NCBI RefSeq assembly: GCF_002073975.1
Contig: NZ_CP020384.1
Span: 2,666,001 to 2,730,000 of the forward strand
DNA: 64,000 nucleotides
Reading direction: 5' to 3'
Source of the DNA: Rhodovulum sp. MB263
GTDB taxonomy: Bacteria; Pseudomonadota; Alphaproteobacteria; Rhodobacterales; Rhodobacteraceae
Below the pieces are notes generated by a model. That model had not been told where the DNA came from, ran no database searches, and saw only the letters and a program-made list of their open reading frames with translations. Position numbers and translations under genes: made by a program. How positions within the stretch are numbered: position 1 is the first letter of the stretch; the number at the start of each line of letters is the position of its first letter. This document shows, one piece after another, positions 17,930 through 25,598 of the stretch.

Positions 17930-19285
17930 CTAGCCGACCTGCCCGCCTCGCGCCGCCGCCTCGAGCGCGGGATAGCGCAGCCCGAGCGTCACGCCGCGCG
18001 CCACGAAGGCCACCAAAAGCGCAAGCCAGAGCCCGTGATTGCCGAAGACCGGCACCAGGAGCGCCACGGCGAGGGCGTAGATCGCGGCCGAGAGGGCCAT
18101 CATGTTGCGCATGTCGGCCGTGCGGGTGGCGCCGATGAAGATACCGTCGAGCATCCAGGCCGCAATCCCCGCGACCGGGGCGGCCACCATATAGGGCAGG
18201 AACACCCGCGCCTCGGCCCGCACCTCGGGCGCGGTCGTCATCCGGTCGACGATGGCCCCGCCACCAAGGGCAAAGGCCCCAGCCAGCCCGATGACGGCCA
18301 GAAGCCCCCAGCCGCTGGTCAGCAGCGCCCCGCGCCGGAGCGCCGCGACCGAGCGCGCGCCCATCGCCTGACCGACCAGCGCCTCGGCGGCAAAGGCGAA
18401 GCCGTCAAGCGCATAGGCGGTGATCTCGAGGAATTGCAGCAGCACCTGATTGGCCGCCAGCGGCACGTCGCCGAACCCCGCGCCGAGAAACAGGAAGGAC
18501 AGCATGATCCCCTGCAACAGCAGCGACCGGATCAGGATGTCGGTATTGACCCCGGCGATATGCCGAAGCCGCACCGGGTCGAGGACCCGCGCCCAGGCGC
18601 GCCAAGCGGCATCGCGAAACGCCGCACGGCACAGCCAGAACCCAAGCGCCAGCCCCGACCATTCCGCAATCACCGTGGCTGCGGCCACCCCCGGCACGCC
18701 CCAGCCCAGCGCCAGCACGAAGCCCAGATCGAGCGCGACATTGAGCCCGTTCATCCAGAGCTGGATCGCCAGCACCGAGCCGGTCCGCTCCTGCCCGATC
18801 AGCCAGCCGGTCAGCCCGTAAAGCGCGATGGTCGCAGGCGCCGACCAGATCCGGACCGCCATGTACTGGCTGGCCAGGCCCTCGACCTCGGCACTGGCGG
18901 GCGCAAGGCCCAGCGCCGCGGCGAAAAGCGGCCCCTGCAGCACGATCAGGCCCAGCCCGGCCGCGGCCGCGATCATCAGGACCCGGGTCAGCATCGCCGC
19001 CACCTCGGCCCGGTCGCCCGCGCCCAGCGCCTGTGCGGTCAGCCCGGTCGTGCCCATCCGCAGAAAGCCGAACATCCAGTACAGCGCGGCCAGCACCACC
19101 GCGCCGATCCCGACCGCGCCGATGGGGGCGGCCTCGCCGATCTGGCCGACGACGCCGGTATCGACCGCGCCCAGGATCGGCACGGTGACATTCGACAGCA
19201 CGATCGGCAGCGCGATGGCCAGGACCCGGCGATGACCGAGCCGCGGCGGCGGCGTCATGTCAGGGCGGACAACGGCCTCGGTCAT
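17930..19285 (-). CDS. MATE family multidrug/metabolite exporter
   Basis: 451-residue MATE transporter of the DinF-like branch with about twelve helices. The repeats begin RVLAIALPIVLSNVTVPILGAVDTGVVGQ and continue GTTGLTAQALGAGD; the second half has GFAFAAEALVGQAMGARS. These proteins export cationic compounds or metabolites in exchange for H+ or Na+. The gene starts one base past the stop of a PaaI-type thioesterase gene, so it is the last member of a three-gene operon with two thioesterases. An alternative start is ATG at codon 10. Confidence 0.93.
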   Translation of the reverse strand: MTEAVVRPDMTPPPRLGHRRVLAIALPIVLSNVTVPILGAVDTGVVGQIGEAAPIGAVGIGAVVLAALYWMFGFLRMGTTGLTAQALGAGDRAEVAAMLTRVLMIAAAAGLGLIVLQGPLFAAALGLAPASAEVEGLASQYMAVRIWSAPATIALYGLTGWLIGQERTGSVLAIQLWMNGLNVALDLGFVLALGWGVPGVAAATVIAEWSGLALGFWLCRAAFRDAAWRAWARVLDPVRLRHIAGVNTDILIRSLLLQGIMLSFLFLGAGFGDVPLAANQVLLQFLEITAYALDGFAFAAEALVGQAMGARSVAALRRGALLTSGWGLLAVIGLAGAFALGGGAIVDRMTTAPEVRAEARVFLPYMVAAPVAGIAAWMLDGIFIGATRTADMRNMMALSAAIYALAVALLVPVFGNHGLWLALLVAFVARGVTLGLRYPALEAAARGGQVG

Positions 19286-19286
19286 G

Positions 19287-19787
19287 TCAGGTGGGCATCA
19301 GGAAATGGCCTGTCGCCTGGGCGAAAAGCCGGGCGCGGTTGTCCTGCCAGGCCTCGACATGGACGCTGGCATAGCGCCGTCCCGAGCGGTTGACACGGGC
19401 CCGGGCATAGGCATCGCGCGGCAGGCCCGGACGCAGGTAATCGACCGTGAAATCGATGGTCTTGGGCAGGCGCGGCAGGGTCTCGGGGGTCAGCGTCGCG
19501 GCCTCCAGCCTGCCGCTTTCCAGATCGTCCCAGATCATCGCCCAGGACAGACCGACAATGGCCGTCAGCTCGAGAAAGGCCGCCGTCGCGCCGCCATGAA
19601 GCGCAGGCAGCGCCGGATTTCCGATCAGCGCCTCGTGAAACACCATCACCCCGGTCAGCTCGTCGCCGCGGCGGTCGAAGGAGATCCCGAGGAAGCGCGC
19701 ATAGGGCAGGCCCTCGACCAGCGCCGCCAGCGCCGCATCGCGCCGTTGCTTGACGATCTGGACGGGTTCCGGGGGACGGCGGCTCAT
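19287..19787 (-). CDS. PaaI-type hotdog thioesterase (second of pair)
   Basis: 166-residue hotdog-fold thioesterase. The motif VFHEALIGNPALPALHGGATAAFLELTA is the usual HGG-helix of PaaI proteins, with LHGG in place of the more common xHGG and Glu in the helix. It overlaps the preceding thioesterase gene by 4 bases (19784-19787) and is nearly contiguous with the MATE gene. It probably hydrolyses acyl- or aryl-CoA thioesters, perhaps as a heteromer with its neighbour. Substrate unknown. Confidence 0.88.
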   Translation of the reverse strand: MSRRPPEPVQIVKQRRDAALAALVEGLPYARFLGISFDRRGDELTGVMVFHEALIGNPALPALHGGATAAFLELTAIVGLSWAMIWDDLESGRLEAATLTPETLPRLPKTIDFTVDYLRPGLPRDAYARARVNRSGRRYASVHVEAWQDNRARLFAQATGHFLMPT

Positions 19788-20212
19788 GCAGCGCCCCCGT
19801 CGGCGGTGAAGGTCCCGGTCGCGGTCGCCACCGGATGGTCGCGGTCGTCATCGGTCGCGGTCGCGCGCACGAAGGCGACCGAGCGGGTCACGTGATAGCA
19901 TTCGGCCCGCGCCACCAGCCGCTGGCCCGGGGTCGCGGCGCGCATGTAGTCGATCCGGAGCGAGATCGTCGCGGTCTGGCCCGGCCCCTCGGGATGGCTG
20001 ATCACGGCGGTCCCGCCGCAGGTGTCGAGCAGAGCCGAAACCGCGCCGCCGGAAATCACGCCGCCATGCGGATCTCCGACCAGGCGCGAATCGTAGGGCA
20101 TCGACAATTCGGCCCGGCCGTCGCCCAGCGCGTCGACCTGCATCGACAGCGCATGGGAATGCGGAATGGCCTCGATGAAGCGGCGCGCGACATCGGTTTT
20201 CAGATCGCTCAT
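19784..20212 (-). CDS. PaaI-type hotdog thioesterase (first of pair)
   Basis: 142-residue hotdog-fold thioesterase. SRLVGDPHGGVISGGAVSALLDTCGG contains the HGG motif with the catalytic-helix aspartate, close to the classic PaaI consensus. It is the first gene of the thioesterase-thioesterase-MATE operon. ATG at 20212 follows GGGAG on the minus strand. The upstream 364 bases separate it from the first MerR regulator gene, which reads the other way. Confidence 0.9.
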   Translation of the reverse strand: MSDLKTDVARRFIEAIPHSHALSMQVDALGDGRAELSMPYDSRLVGDPHGGVISGGAVSALLDTCGGTAVISHPEGPGQTATISLRIDYMRAATPGQRLVARAECYHVTRSVAFVRATATDDDRDHPVATATGTFTADGGAA

Positions 20213-20576
20213 GCTGGTCTCCCTCTGCCCCGGTTATTGGGGCTGCCCCCGGTCCCTGCAAGCTGAAAATCAATGGCCCCGCGGCGATGCCCGCCCCGGT
20301 GGCGAACCGGGCGCTCTCCTGTCCGGATGCGGAGCGCCCGCGCTCTGTGCCGGCATAGGCAGGGGCTGGCCAGAGCTGGTCGGGTGGCGTCTGTCTCGGA
20401 CCGACCGGAACGGGAGTTCCGATTTTCGGAACCCCGCACGCATGTTGACGCTACGGCAGGATACCCGCCGGAGCAAAAGGCAAAAAAACAAGCCGGATGA
20501 GGCATATAACCGAATTGATCCACGCCCCAGAAATGCCTTAGCTATTAGCACGGAAATAGCTGGTAGATTTGAGGCA
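20213..20576. promoter_or_regulatory. Divergent control region with two perfect dyads
   Basis: This 364-base spacer separates the thioesterase operon from the first MerR gene. It contains GTTCCGA-TTT-TCGGAAC (20416-20432) and AGCTATT-N8-AATAGCT (20540-20561), the latter just before the MerR start. Bases 20440-20576 are clearly AT-richer than the surroundings (poly-A runs near 20484). The dyads are candidate operators; which protein binds them is unknown. Confidence 0.5.
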
Positions 20577-20945
20577 ATGTCGGATGATCGTCTGAATTTC
20601 AAAGAGATGTGTGCCAGGTTCGATGTGACGCCCCGCACATTGCGTTATTACGAATATATCGAGCTTCTGAGCCCGACAAAAAACGGACGGTCGCGTTTTT
20701 ACGGCCCGCGCGAAGTGGCGCGCATGACGCTGATCCTCCGGGCCCGCCGTTTCGGCTTCAGCCTCGAGGAAATCCGGCAATGGCTGCTGATCTATGACGA
20801 ACAGGGCAGCGAGGCGCAGATGGTGGCGCTGGTCGAGATGGCCGACCGCCAGCTCAAGGTGCTGCGCGATCAGCTTGTCCAGCTCGAAGCCTCGATCGAA
20901 GAGCTGCAGACCCTGAGAGACGCCGCCGCCGCCGGCCGGGCATAG
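20577..20945 (+). CDS. MerR family regulator 1
   Basis: 122-residue MerR-type regulator. Winged helix MCARFDVTPRTLRYYEYIELLSPTKNGRSRFY, wing RLIL-type ARMTLILRARRFGFSLEEIRQWL, then a coiled-coil (residues 78-115). No effector-binding cysteines follow, so it belongs to the metabolite-sensing rather than metal-sensing branch. ATG at 20577 gives the normal MerR start. Its 5' third uses AT-rich codons unlike its neighbours. It shares a 29-base identical stretch (TTCGGCTTCAGCCTCGAGGA and on) with the MerR gene 500 bases downstream. Likely target: the beta-oxidation operon or itself. Confidence 0.88.
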   Translation: MSDDRLNFKEMCARFDVTPRTLRYYEYIELLSPTKNGRSRFYGPREVARMTLILRARRFGFSLEEIRQWLLIYDEQGSEAQMVALVEMADRQLKVLRDQLVQLEASIEELQTLRDAAAAGRA

Positions 20946-20992
20946 GCGGCAGGGTGTGACCGTTCATCCCCTCGACAACTCGCGACGTGGCG

Positions 20993-21012
20993 TTACGTTT
21001 ACGTAAACGTAA
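20993..21012. promoter_or_regulatory. Perfect 20-bp palindrome, candidate MerR operator
   Basis: TTACGTTTACGTAAACGTAA is perfectly self-complementary and sits between the two MerR genes, 67 bases before the second start. It resembles the palindromes reported for LiuR-type MerR regulators of acyl-CoA catabolism. The surrounding AT-rich stretch is suited to a promoter with a MerR-type long spacer. Assignment to these MerR proteins is inference. Confidence 0.65.
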
Positions 21013-21078
21013 ACAAACCTTGAAACCTGTCGCAAAAGCGCGCAGGACAGAGGTCTGTGTGACGTATCCGGACGACCA

Positions 21079-21480
21079 ATGACCGACGAGTTGATGACCA
21101 TTCGCCAGATGTGCGATGCTTTCGAGGTAACCGCGCGTACCCTGCGGTTCTACGAGTCCAAAGAGTTGATCTCTCCCCTGCGTGAGGGCCAGCGGCGGCT
21201 TTACGGCCGGCGCGACCGCGCGAGGCTCAAACTGATTCTGCGCGGCAAGCGCTTCGGCTTCAGCCTCGAGGAAATCCGGCAGATGCTGGATCTTTACGAT
21301 CTTGACGACGGACAGGAGACCCAGTTCCGCCGCACCTGCGAGCTGGCCCGCGAAAGGCTGGCGGCGATGGAGCGGCAACGTATCGAACTGGACGATGCCA
21401 TTTCGGAACTGAGACGCCAGCTTGCCTGGGGAGAGGCCAGGCTGGAGCATTTGGGAAAAAGGAAACCCGCCGCCGAGTGA
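21079..21480 (+). CDS. MerR family regulator 2
   Basis: 133-residue MerR regulator, sibling of the gene before it. The HTH MTIRQMCDAFEVTARTLRFYESKELISPLREGQRRLYG and the wing region LKLILRGKRFGFSLEEIRQMLDLYD are followed by a coiled coil with many Glu/Arg residues. It ends 36 bases before the acyl-CoA dehydrogenase, so it is probably co-transcribed with, or directly controls, that operon. By family analogy (LiuR-like proteins) it may sense an acyl-CoA. Start ATG fits the normal family N-terminus. Confidence 0.9.
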   Translation: MTDELMTIRQMCDAFEVTARTLRFYESKELISPLREGQRRLYGRRDRARLKLILRGKRFGFSLEEIRQMLDLYDLDDGQETQFRRTCELARERLAAMERQRIELDDAISELRRQLAWGEARLEHLGKRKPAAE

Positions 21481-21516
21481 CAGATGCGGTTGGGATGACG
21501 TTCAAGGGAGGAGCGC

Positions 21517-23295
21517 ATGCCGATCTACACCCCACCGACCGAGGATATGCAGTATCTGCTGCATGACGTGCTGAAGATCGGCGCGTCCGACATTCCCGGT
21601 TATGCCGAGCTCGACCGCGACTTCACCGGGGCGATCCTGGGCGAGGCCGGGAAGCTTTCCGCCGAGGTCCTGGCGCCGCTGAATGCGAGTGGAGACGCCG
21701 AGGGCTGCCAGCTGGAGAACGGCGTGGTGCGCACGCCCGAGGGCTTCAAGGCCGCCTATGACCAGATCTGCGCGGGCGGCTGGATCGGGCTCGACATGCC
21801 CGAAGAGGTCGGCGGGCAGAACATGCCCTATCTGATCAATTCGGCGGTGGGCGAGATGTTCGTCTCGGCCAATATGGCGCTGAACATGTATCAGGGGCTG
21901 AGCCACGGCGCGATGTCGGCGATCCTCGCCCATGGCTCGGACGAGCAGAAGGCCACCTATGTGCCCAGGATGGTCGCGGGCACCTGGTCGGGCACGATGA
22001 ACCTGACCGAGCCGCAATGCGGCACCGATCTCGGCCTGATCCGGACCCGCGCCGAGCCGCAGGAGGATGGAACCTACGCCATCACCGGCACCAAGATCTG
22101 GATCTCGGCCGGCGAGCACGATCTGACCGAGAACATCGTCCATCTGGTGCTGGCGCGGATCCCAGGCGGTCCCGAAGGGATCAAGGGCATCTCGCTCTTC
22201 ATCGTGCCGAAATTCCTGCCCGACGAGAACGGCGCTCCGGGCCGGCGCAACGGCGTGGCCTGCGGCGGGCTGGAACAGAAGATGGGCATCCATGCCAATG
22301 CCACCTGCGTGATGAATTACGACGGGGCGACCGGCTTCCTCGTCGGCGAGGAACACAAGGGCATGCGCGCCATGTTCACGATGATGAACGAGGCCCGGCT
22401 GGGCGTGGGCCTTCAGGGCTATGCGCAAGGGGCGGTCGCCTATCAGAACGCGCTGGCCTTCGCGCAGGAACGGCTTCAGGGCCGGGCGCTGGGCGATGCC
22501 GCCAATCCGGACGGCCCGGCCGACCCGATCCTCGTCCACCCGGATGTGCGCCGCAACCTGATGGATCAGAAAAGCTTCGTCGAGGGCGCCCGGGCACTGA
22601 CCTTCTGGGGCGCGCAGATGATCGACCGCGCCCACCGGAGGCAGGATCCGGAGGCCGAGGCGATGATCTCGCTCCTGACCCCGGTCATCAAGGGCTTCCT
22701 GACCGACAAGGGCTTCGAGACCACGGTGCTGGCGCAGCAGACCTATGGCGGCACCGGCTTCACCCGCGCCGCGGGCGCCGAGCAATTCGTGCGCGATGCC
22801 CGCATCGCCATGATCTACGAGGGCACCAACGGGGTGCAGTCGCTCGATCTGGTCGGCCGCAAGCTCGGGCTGAATGGCGGCAAGGCGGTGATGGCCTTCT
22901 TCGATATGGTCAAGGCCTTCATCGCGGAACATGATGCCGATGCCGCGCTGAAGGAAGGCTTCCTCGACCCGCTGAAATCCGCCTCGAAGGATCTGCAGGC
23001 GGCCGCGACCTATTTCATGGCGGAAGGCATGAAGACCCCGGCGAACGCGCTCGCCGGAAGCTACGACTTCATGCATCTCTTCGGCCATGTCTGCCTCGGG
23101 CTGATGTGGTCGAAAATGGCAGTGGCCTCGCGGGCTGCGCTGGCGGCAAAGGAAGGCAATGCCGCCTTCCACGAGGCGAAACTCGTGACCGGGCGCTATT
23201 ACATGGCCCGGCAATTGCCCGCCACGTCCCTGCACCTCGCGCGTATCCGGAGCGGCGCAGAGCCGGTCATGGCCCTCGACGCGGCGAATTTCTGA
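21517..23295 (+). CDS. Acyl-CoA dehydrogenase with C-terminal extension
   Basis: 592-residue long-form acyl-CoA dehydrogenase of beta-oxidation. It has the N-terminal helical domain, FAD motif [12 protein letters not shown], beta-domain, and [43 protein letters not shown] with Glu435 as likely catalytic base. An additional C-terminal domain of about 120 residues distinguishes it from the 380-residue enzyme at 1209. RBS GGGAGGAG precedes the ATG. It is first of the catabolic set acyl-CoA dehydrogenase, GST, thiolase, hydratase/dehydrogenase. Chain-length preference cannot be read. Confidence 0.94.
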   Translation: MPIYTPPTEDMQYLLHDVLKIGASDIPGYAELDRDFTGAILGEAGKLSAEVLAPLNASGDAEGCQLENGVVRTPEGFKAAYDQICAGGWIGLDMPEEVGGQNMPYLINSAVGEMFVSANMALNMYQGLSHGAMSAILAHGSDEQKATYVPRMVAGTWSGTMNLTEPQCGTDLGLIRTRAEPQEDGTYAITGTKIWISAGEHDLTENIVHLVLARIPGGPEGIKGISLFIVPKFLPDENGAPGRRNGVACGGLEQKMGIHANATCVMNYDGATGFLVGEEHKGMRAMFTMMNEARLGVGLQGYAQGAVAYQNALAFAQERLQGRALGDAANPDGPADPILVHPDVRRNLMDQKSFVEGARALTFWGAQMIDRAHRRQDPEAEAMISLLTPVIKGFLTDKGFETTVLAQQTYGGTGFTRAAGAEQFVRDARIAMIYEGTNGVQSLDLVGRKLGLNGGKAVMAFFDMVKAFIAEHDADAALKEGFLDPLKSASKDLQAAATYFMAEGMKTPANALAGSYDFMHLFGHVCLGLMWSKMAVASRAALAAKEGNAAFHEAKLVTGRYYMARQLPATSLHLARIRSGAEPVMALDAANF

Positions 23296-23432
23296 TCGGT
23301 GCGGCCTCAGGGCCGCCCGCCTCCGCCTCATCGGACCGGAAAGACATGCCGAAACGCCTGCGCCCCTGCTTGCGCCCCTGTCGGTGCGCCCTGCGCCGCC
23401 CCGGACGACCCTCCCGGGCGGCGGATGTCGCG

Positions 23433-23653
23433 CCATGGGTATTTTCGCCAGGAAGAAGACAGGTGGGGGCAGCCCTCCATCCCGACGGCGCCCCCGGGCG
23501 ATCCCGGGGTGGAGGCGCGGAACGGAGGGCCTTCTCCCTGGGCGGTCATCGGCTCCCCAGCCTGTACCGCGCTCCGATCCTGCGCGCGGTAACGTTAATG
23601 CGGGGTTTCCGGGACCGAAGTCCGGGCCTTCTTCCTGGCACAAATACCCATGG
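23433..23653. repeat. MITE-like element with 26-bp inverted repeats
   Basis: The left arm (23433-23458) begins CCATGGGTATTT and ends GCCAGGAAGAAG. The right arm (23628-23653) is its reverse complement with two mismatches. Between them lie nested inverted repeats: GCCCTCC/GGAGGGC around 23474 and 23525, and CCCCGGG-CGAT-CCCGGGG near 23490-23510. No coding sequence is contained. It fills most of the spacer between the acyl-CoA dehydrogenase and GST genes. A degenerate single arm starting GGGTATTTTC occurs at 62044. It looks like a small non-autonomous or REP-type repeat. Confidence 0.7.
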
Positions 23654-23719
23654 CAGCACGGAGCGACCGGTCGACACGGCGAAACGACGCGAAACCGGCA
23701 GAAACAGGAAAGGCCTGGA

Positions 23720-24355
23720 ATGACGATCAAGCTCTATTGCTTCGGCGAAAGCGGCAATGCCTACAAGGCGGCGCTGACCCTGACCCTCAGCGGGCTCGAC
23801 TGGGAGCCGGTCTATGTCGATTTCTTCAATGGCGCCGCGCGGCGCCCCGATTTTCTGGCCCTGAACCCGATGGGCGAGGTGCCGGTCATGGTCGCCGGTG
23901 GCGAGACCTTCTCGCAATCGGGCACCATGCAGCTTTGGGCCGCCGAGCAAAGCGGCCGGTTCGGCGGGCGCGATGCCGCCGAGAAGCGCGAGGTGCTGCG
24001 CTGGATGTTCTGGGACAATCACAAGATGTCGGGCCAGGCCGGCAGCCTGCGCTTCATGATGAACTTCCTGCCAGAAGAAAAACGACCGCAAGAGGCGATC
24101 CGCTGGCTGTCGGGCCGGGTGAAGGCCGCGTTGCAGACGCTCGAGCGGGTCTTGGAGGACCGCGGCTGGCTGGTGGGCGACGGCCCCACCATCGCCGATT
24201 TCGCCTGCTGCGGCTATCTGTTCTACCCCGAACCCTTCGGCTTCGATCGCAAGGTCTTTCCCGCCATCGACGCCTGGCTTGGCCGGATCGAGGCCCTGCC
24301 CGGCTGGAAGCACCCCTATGACATGATGCCCGGCTCGCCCGCCGACCGGGCCTGA
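23720..24355 (+). CDS. Glutathione S-transferase family protein
   Basis: 211-residue GST. The thioredoxin-fold N-domain (TIKLYCFGESGNAYKAALTLTLSGLDWE, cis-proline in GEVPVM, and SQSGTMQLW) is followed by an all-helical C-domain (VLEDRGWLVGDGPTIADFACCGYL with the N-capping IADF motif). It sits inside a beta-oxidation operon, which suggests a role in handling reactive enoyl intermediates or a side reaction, but no specific activity is evident. ATG at 23720 is used since it begins the fold; the frame is open upstream. Confidence 0.9.
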   Translation: MTIKLYCFGESGNAYKAALTLTLSGLDWEPVYVDFFNGAARRPDFLALNPMGEVPVMVAGGETFSQSGTMQLWAAEQSGRFGGRDAAEKREVLRWMFWDNHKMSGQAGSLRFMMNFLPEEKRPQEAIRWLSGRVKAALQTLERVLEDRGWLVGDGPTIADFACCGYLFYPEPFGFDRKVFPAIDAWLGRIEALPGWKHPYDMMPGSPADRA

Positions 24356-24375
24356 AAGTTTGACGAGGAGGACAT

Positions 24376-25587
24376 ATGACAGACGCTTTCATCTACGATG
24401 CCGTCCGGACCCCGCGCGGCAAGGGCCGCAAGGATGGCAGCCTGCACGAGGTGACCTCGCTCCGGCTGTCGGCCGTGGTTCTCGACGCACTGAAGGACCG
24501 CAACGGGCTGGAGGGCCACGCCCTCGAGGACGTGATCTGGGGCAATGCGACCCAGGTCGGCGAACAGGGCGGCTGCCTTGCGCGCAGCGCGGTGCTGGCC
24601 TCGGGGCTAGATGAATCGATCCCGGGGCTTTCGATCAACCGCTTCTGCGCCAGCGGGCTCGAGGCCGTGAACCTCGCCGCCAACCAGGTGAAGGCCGGCG
24701 CGGGCCGGGCCTATATCGCGGGCGGGGTCGAGATGATGGGCCGGGTCGCCATGGGCAGCGACGGCGCCGCAATCGCGGTCGATCCCAGCCTTGCCATGAA
24801 GACCTATTTCGTGCCGCAAGGCATCTCGGCCGACATCATCGCGACCGAATACGGCTTTTCGCGCGACGATGTCGACGGGCTGGCGGTCGAGAGCCAGAAG
24901 CGCGCGGCGACCTCCTGGGAGGAGGACCGCTTTGCCCGCTCGATCGTGCCGGTGAAGGACGTCAACGGACTGACCATCCTCGGGCGCGACGAATACATGC
25001 GCCCGGGCACCGACATGCAGACGCTGGGCTCGCTGAAACCCTCGTTCAGGGAGATGGGCGAGATGATGCCGGGCTTCGATCAGCTGGCGCTGATGAAATA
25101 CCCGCATCTTGAACGGATCGAACATGTCCACCATGCGGGCAACTCGTCGGGCATCGTCGACGGCGCGGCCGGCATCCTGATCGGCGATGCCGAATTCGGC
25201 AAGGCGCATGGGCTGAAGCCCCGGGCCCGCATCAGGGCGACCTGCAAGATCGGCACCGATCCGACCATCATGCTGACCGGCCCCGTGCCCGCGACCGAGA
25301 AGATCCTGAAGGATGCCGGCATGCAGATTTCCGACATCGATCTCTTCGAGGTGAACGAGGCCTTCGCGGCCGTGGTGCTGCGCTTCATGCAGGCCTTCGA
25401 TGTCGACCCGGCCGTGGTCAATCCCTGCGGCGGGGCCATCGCGCTGGGGCATCCGCTGGGCGCGACGGGGTCGATCATCCTCGGCACGCTGCTGGACGAG
25501 CTCGAGCGCAGCGGCAAGGGCACCGGGCTTGCCACGCTTTGCGTGGCCTCCGGCATGGGCGCCGCAACCATCATCGAACGGGTCTGA
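24376..25587 (+). CDS. Acetyl-CoA acyltransferase (thiolase)
   Basis: 403-residue degradative thiolase cleaving 3-ketoacyl-CoA. The acylated cysteine is Cys91 in NRFCASGLEAVN; NEAFAAVVLRF, GGAIALGHPLGATG and CVASGMGAA provide the remaining active-site blocks (His and second Cys). RBS GAGGAGG precedes the ATG. It lies between the GST and the bifunctional hydratase/dehydrogenase, completing the beta-oxidation cycle. The length and motifs fit FadA/FadI-type enzymes rather than biosynthetic PhaA, but the boundary is not absolute. Confidence 0.93.
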   Translation: MTDAFIYDAVRTPRGKGRKDGSLHEVTSLRLSAVVLDALKDRNGLEGHALEDVIWGNATQVGEQGGCLARSAVLASGLDESIPGLSINRFCASGLEAVNLAANQVKAGAGRAYIAGGVEMMGRVAMGSDGAAIAVDPSLAMKTYFVPQGISADIIATEYGFSRDDVDGLAVESQKRAATSWEEDRFARSIVPVKDVNGLTILGRDEYMRPGTDMQTLGSLKPSFREMGEMMPGFDQLALMKYPHLERIEHVHHAGNSSGIVDGAAGILIGDAEFGKAHGLKPRARIRATCKIGTDPTIMLTGPVPATEKILKDAGMQISDIDLFEVNEAFAAVVLRFMQAFDVDPAVVNPCGGAIALGHPLGATGSIILGTLLDELERSGKGTGLATLCVASGMGAATIIERV

Positions 25588-25598
25588 GGGAGGCGAGA

